DNA of 64,000 nucleotides from Albimonas pacifica (GTDB lineage: Bacteria > Pseudomonadota > Alphaproteobacteria > Rhodobacterales > Rhodobacteraceae). Below, piece after piece: positions 1 through 7,511 of the stretch; within the stretch, counting starts at the first letter, position 1; every line of letters starts with the position of its first letter. The notes beneath the pieces were generated by a model that was not told where the DNA came from, did not search any database, and saw only the letters and a program-made list of their open reading frames with translations. Both the position numbers and the translations under genes were made by a program. The stretch is taken from contig NZ_FOQH01000008.1 of assembly GCF_900113695.1 (NCBI RefSeq), forward strand, positions 186,001-250,000, read 5' to 3'.

Positions 1-25
1 CTGCGCAGGCGCGCGGGCGCCGTCC

Positions 26-151
26 TCAGCCCTGGCGGGCCTTGAACTTGCGCTGGGTCTTGTTGATCACGTAGACGCGGCCCTTGCGGCGCACGACACG
101 GCAATCGGCGTGGCGCTGCTTCAGGGACCGCAGCGAGTTCTTGATCTTCAT
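26..151 (-). CDS. rpmJ: 50S ribosomal protein L36
   Basis: A 41-residue, very basic protein starting [14 protein letters not shown] and ending in KFKARQG, the usual length and ends of the L36 subtype found in proteobacteria. It is a small protein of the large ribosomal subunit. The zinc-ribbon cysteines of the other L36 subtype are missing: only one Cys (DCR) is seen, so this is the zinc-free (C-minus) paralogue often found away from the ribosomal operons. It stands alone with its own likely promoter upstream. It is too short for most ORF callers, but the match to the family is clear along its whole length. Confidence 0.93.
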   Translation of the reverse strand: MKIKNSLRSLKQRHADCRVVRRKGRVYVINKTQRKFKARQG

Positions 152-179
152 CGTCTCTTCTCCCGCGGCGCCCCACGCA

Positions 180-210
180 ATAATGCGCGGCGGCCGTCTT
201 GATCAGTCAA
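180..210 (-). promoter_or_regulatory. Candidate sigma-70 promoter of rpmJ
   Basis: Reading leftwards, TTGACT (210-205) is followed 19 bases later by CATTAT (185-180), a reasonable -35/-10 pair with a slightly long spacer. Transcription would start near 173, about 20 bases before the rpmJ start codon. Inferred from sequence only. Confidence 0.4.
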
Positions 211-306
211 TTCCGGCGCTGCGTATAGCCTTGGCGGGCCGGAGTCGCAAGGGGGGCGGGACCGGAAGACGCCGCGGCCGCAGGGCGGGACGCGACGTCA
301 GGCGGA

Positions 307-1053
307 TCAGACCCGCGCCGAGCCGAAGGCCGCGCCGCCCAGCGCGCCCTTCTGCAGCTTCTTGAGCTCCTCGGGCGGCAGCAGGTGGCGCAGGTAGCGC
401 CGCTCCAGCAGGCGGAAGGCGCCCACCAGCAGGAAGGTCAGGGCCATGTAGAGGATCGCCGCCGTCACGAAGCCCTCGTAGGCCACGTAGTAGCGCGCGT
501 TCAGCGTGCGCCCGGCGCCGAGGATGTCCTGGATGGTGATCACCGAGGCCACCACCGAGGAATGCAGCTGGAACACCACCTCGTTGCCGTACTGCGGCAT
601 CGCCCGGCGCAGGGAGGAGGGCAGCAGCACCAGCCAGGTGGTCTGCCGCTCGGACATGCCGAGCGCCTTGGCGCCCTCCAGCTCGCCCTTGGGGGTCATC
701 GCGAAGGCGCCGCGCAGGATCTCGGTCTGGTAGGCGCCCGAGTTCAGCGAGAAGGCGATCAGCGCGCACCACCACGCCTCCTTCAGGAACACCCAGGCCC
801 AGGATTCGCGCACGAATTCGAACTGGCCGAGGCCGTAGTAGATCAGGAACGTCTGCGCCAGCAGCGGCGTGCCGCGGAAGAAATAGGCGTAGCCGCGCGG
901 CAGGAACGCGAGACGCGAGCGGCGCTGCTGGGCCAGCGCGCCGGGCAGGGCCAGCGCGAATCCCACGACGACCGAGAGCAAGGTCAGCGTCACCGAGACC
1001 CAGACCCCGTGCAGGAACATCTCCCAGTGGCGGAGGGGGAGCGTGAGGTCCAT
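307..1053 (-). CDS. Polar amino-acid ABC transporter permease (HisM/ArtM type)
   Basis: A 248-residue inner-membrane permease of the His/Glu/Gln/Arg/opine family. It has about five hydrophobic segments and the EAA-type cytoplasmic loop in ELEGAKALGMSERQ followed by RRAMPQYGNE, where the ATPase would dock. It is the distal gene of an operon: its ATG overlaps the stop of the other permease (ATGA at 1050-1053), so translation is coupled. With the binding protein at 1839 it would form an importer for a basic or polar amino acid. No ATP-binding subunit lies next to it. The substrate cannot be read from sequence. Confidence 0.9.
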   Translation of the reverse strand: MDLTLPLRHWEMFLHGVWVSVTLTLLSVVVGFALALPGALAQQRRSRLAFLPRGYAYFFRGTPLLAQTFLIYYGLGQFEFVRESWAWVFLKEAWWCALIAFSLNSGAYQTEILRGAFAMTPKGELEGAKALGMSERQTTWLVLLPSSLRRAMPQYGNEVVFQLHSSVVASVITIQDILGAGRTLNARYYVAYEGFVTAAILYMALTFLLVGAFRLLERRYLRHLLPPEELKKLQKGALGGAAFGSARV

Positions 1054-1799
1054 CAGGCCGTCGCCTCCGCGGCGCGCGGCTTGCCGCCGTCGTCCCGGCC
1101 CCCGCCCCCGCCTCTGCCGGCGTCCTGGCCGGTGTTGGCCCAGCGCTCGGCCCAGGCCAGCAGCTTGTCGGAGACGGCGGTGATCGCGAGGTAGACCAGC
1201 AGCACCACCACGAAGAACAGGAACGGCTCGCGCGTGGATTTTCCGGCCTTGTCCGCCAGGCCGACCAGGTCGTCGAGCCCGATGACCGAGACCACGGCGG
1301 TGGACTTCACCAGCACCAGCCACACGTTGCCGTAGCCGGGCAGGGCGTGGCGCAGGGCCTGGGGGCCGGTCACGCGCAGGAATTCGCCGCGCAGCGGCAT
1401 GCCCAGCGCGCGGGCGGCCTCGGACTGGCCGCGCGGCACCGCGATCCAGGCGCCGCGGAACGTCTCGGTCAGGTAGGCGCCGTAGAGGACGCCGATCGCC
1501 GCGACCCCGGCCCAGAACTTGGAGATCTCGATGAACGGCAGGCCCAGCCCCTCGCCCACGTCGTTGATCAGCCGCTGGCCGCCGAAATAGACCAGCAGGA
1601 TCAGCACCAGGTCGGGGATGCCGCGGCCGAGGGTGGTGTAGACCCGCACCGCCCCGCGCCCCAGCGCGTTGCCCGCCACCTTCCCCCAGGCCCCCAGCAG
1701 CCCCAGCGTGGTCGCGAGCAGGGCCGAGCAGACCGCCAGCGCCACGGTGGTCAGCGCGCCGCCCATCAGGAGCGGCAGATACTCGAGAAGCTTGCTCAT
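1053..1799 (-). CDS. Polar amino-acid ABC transporter permease (HisQ type)
   Basis: A 248-residue permease with an N-terminal membrane segment (LLMGGALTTVALAVCSALLA), further hydrophobic segments and the EAA loop QSEAARALGMPLRGEFLRV. It pairs with the downstream permease as the heterodimeric channel of an amino-acid importer. The last 30 residues are a Gly/Asp-rich cytoplasmic tail. The start ATG (1799) sits one base after a strong hairpin (1801-1824) that contains the only visible ribosome-binding sequence, so its translation is probably held below that of the binding protein. It overlaps the next gene by 1 base. Confidence 0.9.
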   Translation of the reverse strand: MSKLLEYLPLLMGGALTTVALAVCSALLATTLGLLGAWGKVAGNALGRGAVRVYTTLGRGIPDLVLILLVYFGGQRLINDVGEGLGLPFIEISKFWAGVAAIGVLYGAYLTETFRGAWIAVPRGQSEAARALGMPLRGEFLRVTGPQALRHALPGYGNVWLVLVKSTAVVSVIGLDDLVGLADKAGKSTREPFLFFVVVLLVYLAITAVSDKLLAWAERWANTGQDAGRGGGGGRDDGGKPRAAEATA

Positions 1800-1800
1800 G

Positions 1801-1824
1801 CGGCCGCCCCCTGGGGGGCGGCCG
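1801..1824 (-). promoter_or_regulatory. Intercistronic hairpin covering the permease ribosome-binding site
   Basis: A perfect 10-bp inverted repeat (CGGCCGCCCC / GGGGCGGCCG, 4-base loop) lies between the binding-protein stop and the permease start. On the mRNA the AGGGGG that would serve as Shine-Dalgarno is inside the 3' arm. Such hairpins are known to protect the upstream binding-protein message and lower permease expression; that role here is inference. Confidence 0.6.
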
Positions 1825-1838
1825 GACGGCGGAGGGGA

Positions 1839-2609
1839 TCAGCCGCCATAGATGTCGAAGTCGAAGTACTTCTTCTGGATCTCGTCGTACTCGCCCGACG
1901 CGCGGATCTCGGCGATCGCGTCGGTGAAGCGCCCGGCGAGATCCGAGCCCTTGCGCACGCCCACGCCCGCGCCCTCGCCGTGGTACTTGGGGATCGAGAA
2001 CGTGTCGCCGAAGAAGGCGTAGCCCGCGCCGGCGTCGGTCTTGATGAAGCCCTCGTCCATGGCGATCTGGTCGGCGACCAGCGCGTCGACGCGCCCCGAC
2101 TGCAGGTCGAGATAGGCCTCGTCCTGGGTGCCGTAGAGCTTCAGCTCCACGTCCGGGAACTCGCCCTCCATGAACTGCTGGTGGATGGTGCCGCGCTGCA
2201 CGCCCACGGTCTTGCCCGAGAGCCCCTCGGGGGTGGTGGTCATCTCGGTGCCCTCGGCCGCGATGAAGGCGGCGGGGGTGTTGTAGTACTTGGCCGAGAA
2301 GTCGATGACCTGGGCGCGGTCGGGGGTGATCGACATCGAGGCGACGATGGCGTCGCACTTGCGCTCGATCAGGGCGGGGATGATGCCGTCCCAGTCGGTC
2401 TTCACCATCTCGCAGGTCGCGCCCATCGCGGCGCACATGGCGTTGGCCATGTCGATGTCGAAGCCCACGACCTCGCCCGAGGCGGTGGTCTCGGAGAACG
2501 GCGGGTAGGCGCCCTCGACGCAGATCTTGAGGTCCTCGGCCGCGGCGGCCTGGGCCGAGAGGGCGAACGCCGCGGCGGCCAGCGCGCCGGCGAGGGTCTT
2601 GCGGGACAT
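1839..2609 (-). CDS. Periplasmic amino-acid-binding protein (SBP family 3)
   Basis: 256 residues, starting MSRKTLAGALAAAAFALSAQ with cleavage likely after AQAAAA. The mature part begins EDLKICVEGAYPPFSE and contains GFDIDMANAMCAAMGATCEM and ALIERKCDAIVASMSITPDR, hallmarks of the lysine/arginine/ornithine/histidine-binding fold (SBP_bac_3). It captures the substrate in the periplasm for the two permeases downstream. The start at 2609 is preferred over longer reading because GGGAG lies just upstream and the signal peptide begins there. First gene of the operon; no regulator is adjacent. Confidence 0.92.
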   Translation of the reverse strand: MSRKTLAGALAAAAFALSAQAAAAEDLKICVEGAYPPFSETTASGEVVGFDIDMANAMCAAMGATCEMVKTDWDGIIPALIERKCDAIVASMSITPDRAQVIDFSAKYYNTPAAFIAAEGTEMTTTPEGLSGKTVGVQRGTIHQQFMEGEFPDVELKLYGTQDEAYLDLQSGRVDALVADQIAMDEGFIKTDAGAGYAFFGDTFSIPKYHGEGAGVGVRKGSDLAGRFTDAIAEIRASGEYDEIQKKYFDFDIYGG

Positions 2610-2814
2610 GTGGGTCTCCCTGTCGTGTCTGTTCCCGGTCCGGAGCCTGCGACGGCGCGACGGGAGCGTCAACGGGGGATCGGGCGGCGGCGTGCTGCGA
2701 CGCAGCGGCGGGGGACGCGAACGGACCCTGAACCGTCGCGAACCACCTCGCGGGCGGCGGCAGCGGGACGGGTTTCCACGTCCGGCCGGGGGCGCGGGGT
2801 CAGGGGGCGCGGGG

Positions 2815-3483
2815 TCAGGGGGCGCCGATCGCCTCGGGCGCGGGGCGGCAGCAGCCGGTCAGCCAGCGGGTGGTTCCGCCCTCGGTGATCACCAGCGTGC
2901 CGCGGCCCCAGACGGGGGCGTCGAGGGGCATCTCGAAGCACTGCTCGTCCTCGTAGCGGAACAGCCAGCGCTCGGCCGGGTCGGCGCCGGCCTCGAGCAG
3001 GGCCGAGAGGCGGCCTTCGGCGGGGATGGCGCGGGTCACGGGACGGCTCGCGGCGGGCTCGCCGAGGCGCTCGTAGGTGATCTCGATCTCGGTCCAGCGC
3101 AGGGACCACATCGGCTCGAAGCCCCCGCAGGCGCCCGCGACGGGGAAGGACGCGTCGTCGAGGGTGCGGATCGGGGCCGGGCGCAGGAAGCGCTCGGCCG
3201 CCCAGCCCTGCAGCTCGCCCTGGGCGATGCGCAGCCAGGGGACGGAGGAGACAGCCCGCTCGCCGGCGGAGACGACGAGCGCGCCCTCGGGCAGCGCGCC
3301 GACCACCGGCGCGTCGCCCGAGGGCTCCGCGCGCAGGTTCAGCGTCTCGCCCTCCGGCAGGGGGCCGACGAGGAGCCAGCCGCGCGGGGCGGGCGTCTCC
3401 TGCGCCGCGGCGGCGAGGGGGACGAGGGCGACGAGCGCCAGGGCGGAAAGTCGGCGGGCGAGCGGGGTCATGGGCTGGAGCAT
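2815..3483 (-). CDS. Secreted SH3-domain protein of unknown function
   Basis: About 222 residues with a signal peptide (LARRLSALALVALVPLAAAAQ). Residues about 40-100 form a bacterial SH3 repeat (LNLRAEPSGDAPVVGALPEG ... VPWLRIAQGELQGWAAERFL), a fold that commonly binds peptidoglycan or protein partners. The C-terminal half (GGFEPMWSLRW, a later CFE and a CC pair) matches nothing recognised; four cysteines suggest disulfides. A start at 3471 (MTPLARR) is equally possible and neither has a clear ribosome-binding site. Two tandem copies of a 15-base GC-rich unit overlap its stop codon. Confidence 0.7.
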   Translation of the reverse strand: MLQPMTPLARRLSALALVALVPLAAAAQETPAPRGWLLVGPLPEGETLNLRAEPSGDAPVVGALPEGALVVSAGERAVSSVPWLRIAQGELQGWAAERFLRPAPIRTLDDASFPVAGACGGFEPMWSLRWTEIEITYERLGEPAASRPVTRAIPAEGRLSALLEAGADPAERWLFRYEDEQCFEMPLDAPVWGRGTLVITEGGTTRWLTGCCRPAPEAIGAP

Positions 3484-3527
3484 GCCTGCAGGGCGGGCCT
3501 CCGGTCAACGCGGATGCGCGGGGCCGG

Positions 3528-4172
3528 TCAGGGGCGCAGGCCCGGACGCAGGCCGGGACCGAGGCCGCCCCACAGGCTCTCGATATGGCCGTAGATGGTC
3601 TGCGTGGCCCTGGCGGTGATGCGGCAGTCGAGGCGGGCTTCCTCGGGCGTCTTGCCGGGGGCCGCGAAGGTCTCGCAGGCGGCCGGGTCGAAGGCGCCGG
3701 CGAGCATCCGGGTCATCGGCTGGTCGCCGAAGCGGGCGGCGAGGGCGGTCCACTCCGGCTCGACCCGGCGGCGGCAGGCGAGGCGGTCGTCGGGCTCGGC
3801 GTCCTCGGGGCAGATCTCGAGCAGCGGGCGATAGCACAGGATCGCCTGGGACATGTCCGGCTTCGCCGCCTGCACGCAGGGGACCGTGCGGTCGATGTCG
3901 AGCAGGCGCCCGGCGCCGGGGGCGGAGAAGCCGGCGCCTGGGCCGGGGGCGGGCGCCGGGACAGGGGCAGGCGCAGGGGCGACGCCTGGTCGGTTCGGGC
4001 CGGGCTGCGCCTCGCCGCCGCGGCGCACGGTGACGCCGCCGGCGCCGCCGGGCAGGCCGCGGCTGGTGGCGGCCCCCTGGCCCTGGGCGGAGGGCGGGGC
4101 CAGAAGCGCCGGCGCCGCGGCGACGAGGGCGGCCAGCGCCAGGGCGGCGGCGGAGAGGCGAGGTCTGCTCAT
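3528..4172 (-). CDS. Exported proline-rich protein of unknown function
   Basis: 214 residues. A signal peptide (LSAAALALAALVAAAPALLA) is followed by a low-complexity Pro/Ala/Gly linker (about 60-85, repeated PAPAP), then a Cys-containing domain (VPCVQAAKPDMSQAILCY, CPEDAEPDDRLACRRR, CETFAAPGKTPEEARLDC). The even number and spacing of cysteines suggest disulfide bonds in the periplasm. The family is not recognised. It lies 44 bases upstream of the SH3 protein in the same direction and may share its transcript. The start at 4172 is the ATG directly before the signal peptide. Confidence 0.65.
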   Translation of the reverse strand: MSRPRLSAAALALAALVAAAPALLAPPSAQGQGAATSRGLPGGAGGVTVRRGGEAQPGPNRPGVAPAPAPVPAPAPGPGAGFSAPGAGRLLDIDRTVPCVQAAKPDMSQAILCYRPLLEICPEDAEPDDRLACRRRVEPEWTALAARFGDQPMTRMLAGAFDPAACETFAAPGKTPEEARLDCRITARATQTIYGHIESLWGGLGPGLRPGLRP

Positions 4173-4338
4173 GCCGCCTTTGTTCCGCGTCGCGGGCGCG
4201 GCGTCAACGCGCAGCGCAGGGGCGAGAGCCTGCGCGGGGACGGCGTCCGGAACGGATCTCGCCCGCGCTGCGCGCGAGCGTCGCCCGCCCGGCCGCCCGT
4301 CCGCCGGCGGCGTCCCGCCCGGGCGCAGAGCGGCGCGC

Positions 4339-4369
4339 AAAAAAAGAGCCCGGCGCCAGGCGCCGGGCT
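4339..4369 (-). terminator. Rho-independent terminator of glnK-amtB
   Basis: On the minus strand a 9-10 bp GC-rich stem (AGCCCGGCG / CGCCGGGCT, 4347-4355 with 4361-4369) is followed, after a short CTC step, by seven Ts (4345-4339). It lies about 120 bases past the amtB stop. Confidence 0.8.
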
Positions 4370-4486
4370 GAAGGTCGGGCGACTGGCGCCGCCCCGGGGA
4401 GGATCCGGAGCGGGAGGCGTCTCGCGCGCCTCCCGCAATCTCTGGGTCGGCCGGGGGGAGGGCCCCCCGGCCGGGCCGGCCCGCGA

Positions 4487-5857
4487 TCAGGAGATCTGCG
4501 AGCCCTTGCCGAACTCGGGGTAGGCCTCCATGCCCAGCTCGGCGCTGTCGAGACCGGCGATCTCGTCCTCGGCCGAGACGCGGATGCCCATCACCGCCTT
4601 GAGGACGAACCACAGCACCAGCGACACCACGAAGACGAATACGCCGACGATGATGATCGAGATCACCTGGCCGCCGATGGTGGCGTCGTCGTTGGTGATC
4701 AGGACCGCCAGCGTGCCCCAGATGCCGCAGAACAGGTGCACCGGGATCGCGCCGACCACGTCGTCGATCTTCATGCGGTCGAGCATCGGCACCGCGAAGA
4801 CCACGATCACGCCGCCGATGGCGCCGATGACGGTGGCGGTGCCGAGGGCGGGGGTCAGCGGCTCGGCGGTGATCGAGACGAGGCCCGCCAGGGCGCCGTT
4901 GAGCACCATGGTCAGGTCGATCTTGCCGTAGACCACCTGGGTCAGGATCAGGGCGGCGATGGCGCCGCCGGCGGCGGCGGTGTTGGTGTTCACGAAGATG
5001 CGCGACACGTCCGCGGCGTCGCCGATCGAGCCCATGGCGAGCTGCGAGCCGCCGTTGAACCCGAACCAGCCCAGCCACAGGATGAAGGTGCCCAGCGTCG
5101 CCAGCGGCAGGTTCGAGCCCGGGAACGGGGTGACCCGGCCGTCCTTGTACTTGCCGATGCGCGGACCCAGCACCAGGGCGCCGGCCAGCGCGGCCCAGCC
5201 GCCCACCGAGTGCACGACCGTCGAGCCGGCGAAGTCGAGGAAGCCGTACTGGCTGTCGAGGAAGCCGCCGCCCCACTTCCAAGAGGCCTGGATCGGGTAG
5301 ATCAGGGCGGTCAGGAAGATGGTGAAGATCAGGAACGGCCACAGCTTGATGCGCTCGGCCAGCGTGCCCGAGACGATCGAGGCGGTGGTCGCGCAGAACA
5401 TCAGCTGGAAGTAGAAGTCCGAGCCGGTCGAGGCGTAGGAGAGGTCGTCCGCGCCGTCGGGGCCGATGCCCACGGCCTCCATCACCGCGACGCCGAAGGC
5501 GCCGAGGTAGCCGCCGGTCTCGTCCGAGCCGATCGACCAGGAGCCCAGCGGGTACATCAGGTTGTAGCCGATCAGGTAATACATCACCGCGGCGATGGCG
5601 AAGAGCGCGACGTTCTTGGTCAGCTGCATCGTCACGTTCTTGGTGCGCACGAGGCCCGCCTCGAGCATCGCGAAGCCCGCGGCCATGAACATGACCAGGA
5701 AGCCGGCGACCAGGAACAGCAGGGTGTTGAACACCCACACGGACTGCTCGGGCACCGCGCCGGCGGCAGGCTCCGCGTCCTGGGCCAGCGCGGGCAGCGC
5801 GGCCAGCGCGGCGGCGCCCAGCGCCAGGCCCGCGGATTTAAGGAAAAGTCGGTTCAT
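4487..5857 (-). CDS. amtB: Ammonium transporter AmtB
   Basis: 456 residues. A cleavable signal peptide (LALGAAALAALPALAQ) precedes about eleven membrane helices, as in mature Amt proteins. Typical segments are visible: DFAGSTVVHSVGGWAALAGA with the first pore His, GTFILWLGWFGFNGGS, and VHLFCGIWGTLAVLI with the second. It forms a trimeric ammonium channel in the inner membrane and supplies nitrogen when ammonium is scarce. It follows glnK by 38 bases, the classic pairing in which uridylylation-controlled GlnK plugs the channel. Expression is likely driven by the sigma-54-type promoter before glnK, so both respond to nitrogen status. Confidence 0.96.
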   Translation of the reverse strand: MNRLFLKSAGLALGAAALAALPALAQDAEPAAGAVPEQSVWVFNTLLFLVAGFLVMFMAAGFAMLEAGLVRTKNVTMQLTKNVALFAIAAVMYYLIGYNLMYPLGSWSIGSDETGGYLGAFGVAVMEAVGIGPDGADDLSYASTGSDFYFQLMFCATTASIVSGTLAERIKLWPFLIFTIFLTALIYPIQASWKWGGGFLDSQYGFLDFAGSTVVHSVGGWAALAGALVLGPRIGKYKDGRVTPFPGSNLPLATLGTFILWLGWFGFNGGSQLAMGSIGDAADVSRIFVNTNTAAAGGAIAALILTQVVYGKIDLTMVLNGALAGLVSITAEPLTPALGTATVIGAIGGVIVVFAVPMLDRMKIDDVVGAIPVHLFCGIWGTLAVLITNDDATIGGQVISIIIVGVFVFVVSLVLWFVLKAVMGIRVSAEDEIAGLDSAELGMEAYPEFGKGSQIS

Positions 5858-5895
5858 GTCTCTCGATCCCTCTTCGTCTGTCTTGGCCGTCGGGC

Positions 5896-6258
<363 letters not shown>

Positions 6259-6282
6259 TCAGGTTGCATCTCCCCCCTTCAT

Positions 6283-6298
6283 TCAAGGGGCGTGCCAA
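6283..6298 (-). promoter_or_regulatory. Sigma-54 (RpoN) promoter of glnK-amtB
   Basis: On the minus strand the sequence TTGGCACGCCCCTTGA matches the -24/-12 consensus TGGCAC-N5-TTGC. The GG and GA dinucleotides have the required 10-base separation; only the last C of the -12 element is replaced by A. Transcription would begin near 6271. Regulation by NtrC is expected from knowledge of this operon; no NtrC site was located. Confidence 0.8.
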
Positions 6299-6718
6299 CT
6301 TCGTGAGGGAGGGGCGCGGCACGCTCGGCCGGCGCCCCCGCGGCGGGGCCGCGCGCCGGCGGCGCGGGCCCGGCGAGACGAACGCGGAGGCCCTGACCGG
6401 CCGATGAACGCAGCGGCCGGCGCGGCGGCGGGGGCGCCGCCGCGCCGGCCCGCGCGCGGTCAAGCCCGCCGCGACGCCGCTCCGCCTTTCGACGACGCCC
6501 GGCGGCGAGCCCGGCCCCGCCCGCGCCGCGGAGGCGGTCCGCGAGGGCGCCCAACGGAAAGGCGCCCGCGGGCGCCTAAAATTTGTGCTGTCTTGTTGAG
6601 CGTTTGCGCGTCACGCGCCGGATACGATCCGCACGCCGCCCGTTCCCCCGCGCCCCCCGCCCGCGGCAGGCGACGCGGCGGGAGAGGCGGCGGGGCCGGC
6701 GCGGCGTGCGGGGCGGGC
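6299..6718. other. Intergenic region without recognised gene
   Basis: About 420 bases between the glnK promoter and the stop of the flavin oxidase. A perfect 16-base palindrome (GGCGCCCGCGGGCGCC, 6561-6576) lies near its middle, followed by TAAAATTT on the plus strand; without a T-run it is only a weak terminator candidate for the minus-strand oxidase gene. Upstream activator sites for the sigma-54 promoter may lie here but were not identified. Confidence 0.5.
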
Positions 6719-7444
6719 TCAGGCGGGCTCGGGCTCGTAGAGCCGGGCGAGCTCGGCCATCGCCTCGTCGAAGGGCCGCCCGGGCGCCCAGGCGGCGAGG
6801 CCGGAGGGGACCGCTCCGGCGCCGTTGTGGGGGCAGGGCACGCGCTCGCCGATCACCTGGGTCACGGGGATCACGCCGGCCCAGGTGGGGTTGGCGAGGT
6901 CCTCGGGCTCGTCGCCGTTCAGGCCGGTGCGGACCTTGGCGACGGCGGTCTCGATCTCCATCCCCACCACCTTGGTGGCCTTGACGTCCTGCTCGGAAAA
7001 TCCGCGCAGGGTCTCGTTCCGCCCGGGGAAGAAGCGGTCGATCATCGCCAGCAGGGCGTGGCGCTTCTCCGCGTCCCCCTCCACCAGCGCGGCGGTTCCA
7101 AAGCACATGGCCGAGCGGTAGTTGGCCGAGTGGTTCATCCCCGTGCGCGCCATCACCAGCCCGTCGAGCATCGCCACCGTCACGCAGACCGGCAGGCCGC
7201 CCGCCTGCGCGCGCAGCATCCGGCTGGCCGAGGAGCCGTGCCAGTAGAGGCGCGTGCCCTCGCGCCAGTGGATCGTCGGCGTGGCGTAGGGCTGGCCGTC
7301 GATCACGTAGGAAACATGGGCCATCATGCCCGCGTCCAGCACCGCGTGGACCGAGGCGTGGTCGTAGGACGCCCGCTCGTGCTTGCGACGGGCGCGGTTG
7401 CGGGGCTCGACGGGATAGGCGGCTACGGACGGGGTCTGGGTCAT
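6719..7444 (-). CDS. Pyridoxamine 5'-phosphate oxidase-family flavoprotein
   Basis: 241 residues. The N-terminal half has the split-barrel FMN-binding pattern of the NimA/PNPOx-like group (VHAVLDAGMMAHVSYVIDGQ, TIHWREGTRLYWHGSSASRM, NYRSAMCFGTAALV). Such proteins bind FMN or related cofactors and act as small-molecule oxidoreductases; the true substrate is unknown. The start at 7444 has AGGAGTT eight bases upstream. It is divergent from a MocR-type regulator with only 67 bases between the starts, the usual arrangement of a regulator and its target, which hints at a vitamin B6 or amino-compound signal. Confidence 0.85.
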   Translation of the reverse strand: MTQTPSVAAYPVEPRNRARRKHERASYDHASVHAVLDAGMMAHVSYVIDGQPYATPTIHWREGTRLYWHGSSASRMLRAQAGGLPVCVTVAMLDGLVMARTGMNHSANYRSAMCFGTAALVEGDAEKRHALLAMIDRFFPGRNETLRGFSEQDVKATKVVGMEIETAVAKVRTGLNGDEPEDLANPTWAGVIPVTQVIGERVPCPHNGAGAVPSGLAAWAPGRPFDEAMAELARLYEPEPA

Positions 7445-7511
7445 GGCGGGAACTCCTGCGTTGCTCCCGAGGGAATGGCGCGGCACAATGGTCCGCGAAA
7501 GGTCCACTTCC

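Noticed and set aside
307-2436. A 709-codon fused frame over the amino-acid transporter genes
   Set aside because: Its last third is the genuine permease; the rest is an out-of-frame translation of the other two transporter genes, which have clear starts and stops.
2787-2817. Tandem duplication of a GC-rich 15-base unit at the end of the SH3 gene
   Set aside because: Two copies of low-complexity sequence within G-rich DNA; no sign of function or expansion.
6561-6576. A perfect 16-base palindrome as a terminator
   Set aside because: No T-run follows on either strand; kept only as a weak candidate in the intergenic note.
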